A DNA stretch of 37,775 bases, taken from the NCBI GenBank assembly GCA_003989075.1, contig RXIX01000021.1:1-37775 (forward strand), read 5' to 3'. Below, piece after piece: positions 32,580 through 37,775 of the stretch. Positions within the stretch are counted from its first letter, which is position 1; each line of letters begins with the position of its first letter. The position numbers were made by a program, and so were the translations under genes. The notes under the pieces are model-generated. The model made no database searches. It was not told where the DNA came from and saw only the letters and a list, made by a program, of their open reading frames with translations. Source of the DNA: Candidatus Competibacteraceae bacterium. Lineage in GTDB: Bacteria > Pseudomonadota > Gammaproteobacteria > Competibacterales > Competibacteraceae.

Positions 32580-34739
32580 ATGACTACTGCCCTGTTCGTC
32601 GTCGCCACCGAGAAGCGGGTTGGCCTGACCACGGTCGCTCTCGGCCTGGTCCACGCCCTGGACCGTGAAGGCATCCCGGTCGGCTTCTGCAAACCCATTG
32701 CCCAGCCACACGCTACCGACACCGGCCCGGAACGCTCGACCCGGCTGGCGCGCATTGTCACCAGCCTGAACCCGCCCGAGCCGATCCCGGTCGCCGAAGC
32801 CGAAAACCTGCTGGGTCACGATCAGGAAAATATGCTGCTTGAAGAGGTGATCGCCCGCTACGAACAGGCCGCGCAAAAAGCCAGTGTGGTGGTTGTCGAG
32901 GGCCTGGTCGACACTGAGGAACAGCCATTCGGCACCCTGCTCAACGCCAAGATCGCCCGTAGCCTTGATGCACGTATCATCATCGTCACCGCCCCCGGCC
33001 GCGACACCCCGCGCCAGATTGCCGACACCGTGGAAGTAGTCGCCCAGTCCTACGGCGGCATCCGCCATGAGCGCATGCTCGGCTGCATCATCAACCTGCT
33101 CGACGCGCCAGTAGACCCGGTCGGCCACATCCGTTTCGACTTCAGTCGCACCGAGGAATGCCCGCAGCCCGGCCACACCGCTGAACTGCAGGCCGAATGT
33201 GCCCGGCACTGGCCACGGACCTTCAGACTGCTCGGCTGCATTCCCTGGCAGCGCGAACTGATTGCGCCACGGGTGCGCGACATCATGCCGATGATCGGCG
33301 CGCAGATTCTCAATGCCGGGCAGCTCGACCGGCGCGTCACCCACGTTGCCCTCGGCGCGCGGACCCTGGCCAACAGTTGCCCGGAACTGCGCTCCGGCGC
33401 GATGCTGATTACTCCGGGTGATCGCGAGGATCTGCTGCTGGCGGCCTGCATGGCCGCGATCGGTGGTACCCATGTCGCCGCCGTGCTGCTCACCGGCGGC
33501 ATCAAACCCGATCCGCGCATCTGGACCCTGTGCATGCCGGCGCTTGAGGCCGGCCTGCCGATCCTGACCATTCCCCACAGCACCATGCAATCAGTGCTGT
33601 ACCTGCCCTATCTGAATCTGGAAATCCCGCTCGATGATCGCGACCGCATGCAGCGCGCGGTGGATATCGTGGCCGCGCATGTCAGCCTGGAGTGGAAGGA
33701 ACCCCTGCTCAGCCAGATTGAGGAACGGCGACTCAGCCCGCCGGCTTTCCGCCATATGCTGGTGGAGCGGGCCAGTCGCGCCCGCAAGCGCATCATCCTC
33801 CCCGAGGGCAACGAGCCGCGCACCCTTGAAGCGGCGATCATCTGTCATCAGCGCGGCATTGCTCACTGCGTGCTGATGGGCGATGCCGGGCGCATGCAGC
33901 GCCTGGCCGCCCGCCATGGTTTGCGCCTGCCACCGGATATGGAAATCATTGATCCCACCGCCATCGCCCAGCGGCATATCGACGCCATGGTAGCGCTGCG
34001 CGCCCACAAGGGCCTCAGTCCGGCTCTGGCCGAGGAGCAGTTGCATGACCCGGTGGTGCTCGGCACGGTGATGCTGCATCTGGACGAGGTCGATGGGCTG
34101 GTGTCCGGCGCGGTACATACCACCGCCAACACCATCCGCCCGGCGCTGCAGATGATCAAGACCGCGCCCGATGCTCAACTGGTGTCGTCGATCTTCTTCA
34201 TGTGCCTGCCCGAACAGGTGCTGGTCTATGGCGACTGCGCCATCAATATCATGCCCAACGCTGAGGAACTGGCCGACATCGCCATCCAGAGCGCCGATTC
34301 CGCTCAGGCCTTTGGCATCACCCCGCGAGTGGCGATGCTCAGCTATAGCACCGGCACCTCGGGCAGTGGCAATGATGTACAAAAGGTCAAGAACGCGACC
34401 CGCATCGCCCGCGAACGCCGTCCGGACCTGCTGATCGATGGACCGCTGCAATACGACGCAGCAGCGATCAAGGCCGTTGCCGAGAGCAAGGCACCGGACA
34501 GTCAGGTGGCCGGGCGGGCGACGGTGTTTATCTTTCCGGATTTGAACGCCGGCAACACGACCTATAAGGCCGTGCAGCGCAGCGCCGAGGTGATCAGCAT
34601 CGGACCGATGCTACAGGGCTTGAACAAGCCGGTGAATGACCTGTCACGCGGGGCGCTGGTCGAGGATATCGTGTTCACCATTGCCCTGACCGCGATTCAG
34701 GCCGAGCAGGCGGCGGCGCGCAAGCGCAGCGGACGCTGA
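32580..34739 (+). CDS. pta: Phosphate acetyltransferase (DRTGG type)
   Basis: 719 aa from the ATG at 32580 (GAGGG 7 bases upstream); an upstream in-frame ATG overlaps the CoA-transferase stop and is rejected. Residues 1-~210 are a BioD-like AAA domain (FVVATEKRVGLTTVALGLVH), whose P-loop lacks the usual glycines. A DRTGG domain lies ~215-330. The catalytic PTA/PTB domain starts at ~390 (RARKRIILPEGNEPRTLEA), with LGTVMLHLDEVDGLVSGAVH, MLSYSTGTSGSGNDVQKV and GPLQYDAA. Interconverts acetyl-CoA and acetyl phosphate. No acetate kinase gene is in the window. 83 bp after the CoA-transferase gene and probably in one operon with it. Confidence 0.94.
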   Translation: MTTALFVVATEKRVGLTTVALGLVHALDREGIPVGFCKPIAQPHATDTGPERSTRLARIVTSLNPPEPIPVAEAENLLGHDQENMLLEEVIARYEQAAQKASVVVVEGLVDTEEQPFGTLLNAKIARSLDARIIIVTAPGRDTPRQIADTVEVVAQSYGGIRHERMLGCIINLLDAPVDPVGHIRFDFSRTEECPQPGHTAELQAECARHWPRTFRLLGCIPWQRELIAPRVRDIMPMIGAQILNAGQLDRRVTHVALGARTLANSCPELRSGAMLITPGDREDLLLAACMAAIGGTHVAAVLLTGGIKPDPRIWTLCMPALEAGLPILTIPHSTMQSVLYLPYLNLEIPLDDRDRMQRAVDIVAAHVSLEWKEPLLSQIEERRLSPPAFRHMLVERASRARKRIILPEGNEPRTLEAAIICHQRGIAHCVLMGDAGRMQRLAARHGLRLPPDMEIIDPTAIAQRHIDAMVALRAHKGLSPALAEEQLHDPVVLGTVMLHLDEVDGLVSGAVHTTANTIRPALQMIKTAPDAQLVSSIFFMCLPEQVLVYGDCAINIMPNAEELADIAIQSADSAQAFGITPRVAMLSYSTGTSGSGNDVQKVKNATRIARERRPDLLIDGPLQYDAAAIKAVAESKAPDSQVAGRATVFIFPDLNAGNTTYKAVQRSAEVISIGPMLQGLNKPVNDLSRGALVEDIVFTIALTAIQAEQAAARKRSGR

Positions 34740-34755
34740 AAAGCGCGCCCGACGC

Positions 34756-35358
34756 TCAGAATCGCTCGAAGACTTCAACCCGCGCCGGCGGCAGGTTGCT
34801 CCAGACGATCTTGCTCGACAGGCGGCGAAAACGCGGCAGCAGCCGCAGCTGGGTACCGCGCAGGTCATAGGTATACTGGATCAGCGGATGGCCCGGCAGC
34901 AGCAGGGTTTCGAACTGCTGGCTGATGGCGCGGGTGACTGCAGGCGGCAGGGAACGCAGCGGCAGGCTGGACACGATGCTGCCGATGCCGCCGCTGCGCA
35001 CCCGGTCATGCTCCAGCAGATGGGCGAGTTGCGCAGCATCGCCCTGAATGACCCGCAACTGCGGGAAGCGCTGGCGCAGGTGATTGGCCAGAATCGGCGA
35101 GCGCTCGATCACCACCAGCTTCCAGGACGGCACGCCGTGCTTGAGCAACGCCATCGTGACCGCGCCGGTGCCGCCGCCCAGCTCCACCACCAACCCTTCC
35201 CGATCCAGCGGTACCCGCGAAGCCATGCTGCTCGCCAGCGCCGGCGTACTCGGACAGGCCGCGCCCATGGCACGCGGATTCGCCCAGATTTCCCGGGTGA
35301 ACAGCGCCAGTGAAGCGGCGCCAGGATTTTGCAGCAGACCCTTTACAAGACGTTTCAT
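34756..35358 (-). CDS. SAM-dependent methyltransferase, PmtA-like
   Basis: 200 aa from the ATG at 35358 (MKRLVKGLL); a GTG six codons upstream is possible. SAM motif I is VVELGGGTGAVTMALL (57-72), motif II LVVIERSP, motif III LRVIQGDAAQLAH, then VSSLPLRSLP. This order matches the phospholipid N-methyltransferase PmtA / rRNA-dimethyladenosine-like subgroup, including the preceding SLALFTREIWANPRAMGAACPS, which in PmtA-type enzymes lies at the membrane. Probably methylates phosphatidylethanolamine. Single leftward gene, convergent with pta. Confidence 0.82.
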   Translation of the reverse strand: MKRLVKGLLQNPGAASLALFTREIWANPRAMGAACPSTPALASSMASRVPLDREGLVVELGGGTGAVTMALLKHGVPSWKLVVIERSPILANHLRQRFPQLRVIQGDAAQLAHLLEHDRVRSGGIGSIVSSLPLRSLPPAVTRAISQQFETLLLPGHPLIQYTYDLRGTQLRLLPRFRRLSSKIVWSNLPPARVEVFERF

Positions 35359-35677
35359 ATCCCATCCAGACAGCACGAAATCAACAAACCGGCGTTTTCA
35401 CACCAAGCCTGCAGCGGCATGGCGGAACGACCGGAACCGACACTTCGGCAAACAACCGGGCGGCAAGGACCGACCCGGACTGGGCTGAAGCATGACCAGC
35501 ACAGGGCCAACCGACGGCATTTTACTGCAACGCGGCACGGCGGTCTTGATACTGAACGACCGGCGCGCTTTCAGCGAGGTTTTTTGCCGCGTGTTGGCAT
35601 CGAAATGGCGGCAGAGTGCCATGATGGGCAGTGGAAAATCGCCGCCAGCACCAGCACTGGCGACGGTGCAGGCCGGT
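35359..35677. other. 319-bp non-coding gap between two leftward genes
   Basis: No convincing gene on either strand. The plus-strand frame starting at 35492 runs on across the antisense of the repeat protein and has no ribosome site or family features. The right end holds the terminator hairpin at 35635-35662; the left end should hold the methyltransferase promoter, but I see no clear -35/-10 pair. Confidence 0.5.
35635..35662 (-). terminator. Rho-independent terminator of the repeat-protein gene
   Basis: On the minus strand CGCCAG, an 8-base loop and CTGGCG (35643-35662) are followed by GCGATTTT. The stem begins 16 bp past the stop of the 134-aa gene. The T-run is only four bases, so moderate strength is expected. 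Confidence 0.5.
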
Positions 35678-36082
35678 TCAGGCGTTGGTGGAGGTGCGCA
35701 ATGCTTCCTGCTCGGCCTCGAACAGCACCGATGCGATCTGGTGCAGGCCCTCTTCCTCGGCGATCTCAGAGATTTCCTCCCACGAGGCGCCCCGGTCGAT
35801 AGCGGCGGCAGTTTTACTGTCGGCGGGCAAATCCTGACGGGCCGCCTGGATAAAGGTATCGGTGGCTGCGCCCGCTTCCTCGACGGCATCCGGCCCATCG
35901 CGCAGGGCTTCCTGCTCGGCCTCGAACAGCACCGAAGCCAGCTTGTGCAGACCCTCAGCCTCGGCCAGTTCGGAAATCTCCTCCAGGCTGGCACCCCGGT
36001 CGATGGCGGCGGCGGTCCTGCTGTCGGCGGGCAGATCGTCCCGGAACGACTGGAGCATGGCAGCGATATTTCTCATCTCCAC
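35678..36082 (-). CDS. Acidic protein of two near-identical 49-aa repeats, unknown function
   Basis: 134 aa. I choose the GTG at 36082 because AAGGAG lies exactly 9 bases upstream; an ATG two codons later is the alternative. Residues 13-61 and 81-129 are two copies of one unit, with DLPADS(R/K)TAAAIDRGAS and ASVLFEAEQEALR shared; 40 of 47 aligned residues are identical. They are joined by an 18-residue acidic linker. The unit looks all-helical and acidic, without Cys, signal peptide or membrane segment. The IDRGASxEEISExAExEGL stretch vaguely recalls Nif11-type leader domains, but there is no Gly-Gly cleavage site, so this is not a firm match. It sits downstream of the exosortase-associated acyltransferase. 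Confidence 0.72.
   Translation of the reverse strand: MEMRNIAAMLQSFRDDLPADSRTAAAIDRGASLEEISELAEAEGLHKLASVLFEAEQEALRDGPDAVEEAGAATDTFIQAARQDLPADSKTAAAIDRGASWEEISEIAEEEGLHQIASVLFEAEQEALRTSTNA
35703..36042. repeat. 136-bp intragenic direct repeat
   Basis: Positions 35703-35838 and 35907-36042 are direct repeats at a 204-bp period (68 codons) inside the 134-aa gene. The copies differ at many silent positions while the protein is almost unchanged, so this is an older duplication kept by selection on the protein rather than a fresh copy or assembly artefact. Confidence 0.85.
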
Positions 36083-36132
36083 GGATCAAAACTCCTTGGG
36101 TGGTGGTGGGTAAAGCCAGGTGAATCGCGTTT

Positions 36133-36220
36133 GGGCCCTTGCGGGGCTGGGCCCGTTATCGTTTGCATACGCGTTATAGAGTCTATGGCCTCGGCGGGGA
36201 AAAACAACGTTCGCCCCGCC
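36133..36220 (-). terminator. Two GC-rich hairpins after the acyltransferase gene
   Basis: Two inverted repeats lie between the acyltransferase stop and the repeat-protein gene: CCCCGCC/GGCGGGG (36193-36199 with 36214-36220, 14-base T-rich loop) and GGGCCC/GGGCCC (36133-36138 with 36149-36154). Either could end acyltransferase transcription; neither has a clean T-run after the stem on the minus strand. The repeat-protein promoter must lie among or after them (a TATAAC is present near 36172). Confidence 0.35.
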
Positions 36221-36227
36221 GCCATGC

Positions 36228-36995
36228 TCAGTGCAACACCAGCCGTGCCCGACGTGCCTCGATTTCAACCATGGGGTCAATGAGGCTGAACAATTCGCGC
36301 AGCAGTGGGCGGCGCTCCTTGTCGGCGATGGCCTGCTCCAGGGTGTAATGGAATGGAGCGCGGGCACCGTGGTAGTCGGTCACCGCGCCGATCTGCTCAA
36401 AGGAAAAGCCCATGATCTGCAGGTGACGCGCCAGCCAGGGCTCCATCATCGAGAAGCTGTGGCGACAGCGGGTCATCACCGCCAGTGACAGCACTGACAT
36501 GAACAGGGCAAAGCTGAGCAGCGGAAAGGCACGGTATTCATCGCCATTGCTGAGCGGGATGGCTGCGCTCGCGCCCACCGGTGAATCATGTTCGCCGTGG
36601 CGGCGCCGGAAGTGGCTGGACACCGCCAGCCGCGAGATCTCGCAGACGCCATCGTGGCGCAGGCGACTGGGATACATATTGTCATCACGCAGGCTGGCGG
36701 CGCAGTAACGCTCGATAGGCAGGATGATCTTATCATCGTCGCCGGAGTGGATGAGGCGCACACAACCGGCAGCCAGGCCACTGTGCCGGTGCAGGATCAG
36801 ACAGTGGGTGGCGTGCTCATCGTAGTCATCATGCTCCAGACCACCGGGGCAATCCTCCTCACGCTCGAATTGGAATTCCTTGCAGAACACTTCATAGCGT
36901 ACCTGCTGCACCTTGCGCATAAGCTCCGGGGTATCGGCAATCGCCACCACGAAGTACTGCTGGAAAGGCTCCATCATATCTCGGAAGCTTTTCAT
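36228..36995 (-). CDS. PEP-CTERM/exosortase system-associated acyltransferase
   Basis: 255 aa. The segment from residue ~8 (EPFQQYFVVAIADTPELM then RKVQQVRYEVFCKEFQFE) is the family signature; either the ATG at 36995 or the one at residue 7 could start it. An AGGAG lies 15 bases before the first ATG. The fold is GNAT-like and related to autoinducer synthases: HCLILHRHSGLAAGCVRLI, CEISRLAVSSHFRRR, then a C-terminal half with SMMEPWLARHLQIMGFSFEQIG. These proteins co-occur with exosortase and PEP-CTERM proteins in exopolysaccharide-making bacteria; their acyl substrate is unknown. No exosortase gene is in the window, so this points to one elsewhere. Confidence 0.88.
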   Translation of the reverse strand: MKSFRDMMEPFQQYFVVAIADTPELMRKVQQVRYEVFCKEFQFEREEDCPGGLEHDDYDEHATHCLILHRHSGLAAGCVRLIHSGDDDKIILPIERYCAASLRDDNMYPSRLRHDGVCEISRLAVSSHFRRRHGEHDSPVGASAAIPLSNGDEYRAFPLLSFALFMSVLSLAVMTRCRHSFSMMEPWLARHLQIMGFSFEQIGAVTDYHGARAPFHYTLEQAIADKERRPLLRELFSLIDPMVEIEARRARLVLH

Positions 36996-37214
36996 GGGAT
37001 TTACTCGAAGCTCCTGTCGTGCGTTGACGATTTACCCAAAACAGCGGATTCGTGGATCGCGGTTCATGCTACCACTGGCCAGCAGGGCCAGCACCTTATG
37101 CAATAAAAAAGTTACAAAATAAATTCATTAAGAAACAAGAAATTTTGATCATATAGTAATTTTAGCAATTTTCACGTTATACGCTAGGCTTGATGGCTGA
37201 GGATAATTTATCCG
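36996..37214. other. AT-rich regulatory gap upstream of the acyltransferase
   Basis: 219 bp; the part from about 37095 to 37200 is strikingly AT-rich next to ~60% GC neighbours. It must contain the leftward acyltransferase promoter, and TATGAT/TTGCTA-like boxes occur on the minus strand, but no pair has good spacing. A CTGGCC-AGCAG-GGCCAG hairpin lies at ~37075-37091. The low GC may mark acquired DNA next to the mobile element. Confidence 0.4.
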
Positions 37215-37382
37215 GTGCATTTTTCAGCAGTTACACCATCCCGGAATCCTCCTGCTGAACACCGCGCCGGTCGCGAGTGGTTTTTGCAAAGCTGGCTACA
37301 ATCAAAGCAGGGTCTTCTTAAAAACCTCTATGTCGATGGGGCTTTTATCAGTAAAGCCAAACAAAAAACCGCTTTGGATTAA
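37215..37382 (+). CDS. Possible 55-aa ORF next to the mobile element
   Basis: GTG-started frame of 56 codons (MHFSAVTPSRNPPAEH..., then EWFLQSWLQSKQGLLKNLYV and DGAFISKAKQKTALD). A GAGG lies ~12 bases upstream, a little far. The amphipathic EWFLQSWLQSKQ segment looks protein-like and codon use is ordinary, but I recognise no family. The stop is 13 bases before the IS-type palindrome, so this may be the broken tail of an older inserted gene rather than a complete one. Confidence 0.3.
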   Translation: MHFSAVTPSRNPPAEHRAGREWFLQSWLQSKQGLLKNLYVDGAFISKAKQKTALD

Positions 37383-37395
37383 GCCGTCAACTACC

Positions 37396-37411
37396 CCCGC
37401 CTGAAGGCGGG
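37396..37411. repeat. Palindrome typical of IS200/IS605-type ends
   Basis: CCCGCC-TGAA-GGCGGG, a perfect 6-bp stem with a TGAA loop, preceded by GTCAACTAC and followed by AGCTTGTGA. This layout is common at the ends of IS200/IS605-group elements. It lies just outside the predicted boundary of the HEARO element, so it may be the right end of a second element or part of the target site. Confidence 0.5.
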
Positions 37412-37420
37412 AGCTTGTGA

Positions 37421-37775
37421 AAACAGGCTTGGTTGACCAGCCTAAGCCCGCCTAACCTGGATGTTGAAAGGGGCTACGTTGCGTAGAGGTTCAAGACCTA
37501 CCTTGGGATGCTTCCTCAGTCCCAAGCTCTAGAAGCCCTGGTTGCAGACACGCATAGGGTAAGCACGAAACGGATTGGGGCGTAATGCCGCTACGCAACA
37601 TTGGCGAGGGGAGCGAAGCCGCAAGGCTTCCGTCACCAGGCCCTTTACGGGGCAGAGTCTCACGACCCGGCAGGTGGAAAGCCTGCACCCATTCAACTCT
37701 CTGATAGCTGACCTAACAGGAGAGCGAGAAGAGGGGAACGCTTCGCGTTCCGCGCTATCCCTCCCCGCCCTAAAG
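37421..37775 (+). mobile_element. Left end of a HEARO/IscB-type (IS200/IS605 superfamily) element, cut by window edge
   Basis: The structured RNA begins directly after GTGA (37417-37420); HEARO elements are known to insert after ATGA or GTGA. Four bases in, a left-end hairpin AGGCT(T)GG-TTGA-CCAGCCT with one bulged T (37425-37443) matches the imperfect subterminal palindromes used by Y1/TnpA transposases. No transposase is visible; such elements usually move in trans. The HNH/RuvC IscB gene, expected at the 3' side, would lie beyond 37775. Confidence 0.6.
37425..37775 (+). ncRNA. HEARO RNA / IscB omega-RNA scaffold (3' end truncated)
   Basis: No gene fits here, yet helices are dense: CTTGGGA/TCCCAAG (37502-37526), GAAGCC-GCAA-GGCTTC with a GNRA loop (37615-37630), GCCC-TTTACG-GGGC (37640-37653), GCAGG/CCTGC (37670-37686), CTCTC/GAGAG (37697-37724) and GGAACGC-TTC-GCGTTCC (37735-37751). 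A 9-bp long-range pairing joins GTTGCGTAG (37478-37486) to CTACGCAAC (37591-37599). The last bases, CCCCGCCCTAAAG, look like the first half of the final hairpin. Size, order and the GTGA-adjacent 5' end match HEARO, the guide-RNA scaffold of IscB nucleases, in which the ~16 bases just upstream act as guide. Confidence 0.68.

Noticed and set aside
35492..36283. 263-codon plus-strand frame across the repeat-protein region
   Set aside because: No ribosome site, Gly-rich shadow of the duplicated minus-strand gene, and it runs into the acyltransferase antisense.
37491..37688. 65-codon minus-strand ORF in the structured RNA
   Set aside because: It lies wholly inside paired RNA elements and has no ribosome site or protein-like features.
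37421..37775. Group II intron as explanation of the structured right end
   Set aside because: No domain V-like hairpin with AGC triad, no reverse transcriptase frame, and the 5' end lacks GUGYG; the HEARO layout fits better.
1..37775. CRISPR array or tRNA/rRNA genes
   Set aside because: No regularly spaced short repeats and no cloverleaf or rRNA-like stretch seen; intergenic gaps are short.

Overview
The window looks like the chromosome of a GC-rich Gammaproteobacterium. The evidence is dense GC-rich coding, ATGA-coupled operons, an exosortase/PEP-CTERM-associated acyltransferase, an LruC-domain secreted protein and a DRTGG-type Pta. A Competibacter/Chromatiales-like lineage would fit, but that is a guess from gene style only. 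I see no rRNA, tRNA or CRISPR array.

Left part (1-4325): a leftward operon of three exported proteins (a 548-aa LruC/DUF4114 protein and two small secreted proteins) is divergent from a sigma-54 enhancer-binding regulator with a degenerate receiver. The 358-bp AT-rich region between them holds a near-consensus -24/-12 element facing the LruC operon. It also holds two copies of TGCCA-N3-TGACA placed where enhancer sites belong. This reads as a self-contained sigma-54 control circuit.

Exopolysaccharide locus (4391-20618): rightward flippase plus hexapeptide acyltransferase; leftward membrane coiled-coil protein, tail-anchored receiver protein and acyltransferase-3 protein; a rightward SGNH esterase; then a long leftward operon. 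In transcription order that operon is receiver-PP2C phosphatase, RsbW-like kinase, STAS antagonist, outer-membrane export lipoprotein, chain-length/BY-kinase-like protein, GT4, GT2, hexapeptide acyltransferase and O-antigen-ligase/polymerase. A partner-switching module therefore heads a Wzx/Wzy-type export pathway. The kinase half of the chain-length protein looks catalytically dead. No initiating sugar-phosphate transferase is in the window.

Middle (20810-28126): a rightward, tightly coupled operon encodes a Cu(I) P1B ATPase, a 26-aa membrane peptide, a 100-aa membrane protein, two sensor histidine kinases and a FixJ-type regulator. Right part (28123-34739): an enoyl-CoA hydratase faces it. 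Then come nicotinate phosphoribosyltransferase, a fused acyl-CoA:acetate/3-ketoacid CoA-transferase and phosphate acetyltransferase, an acetyl-CoA/acyl-CoA node.

Right end (34756-37775): a PmtA-like methyltransferase, an unrecognised acidic protein made of two nearly identical 49-aa repeats, and the exosortase-associated acyltransferase lie leftward. After an AT-rich gap and a possible 55-aa ORF, the window ends inside a highly structured RNA that matches the HEARO/IscB omega-RNA pattern. It sits immediately after a GTGA, next to a palindrome typical of IS200/IS605 ends. The IscB-like gene, if present, lies beyond the right edge.
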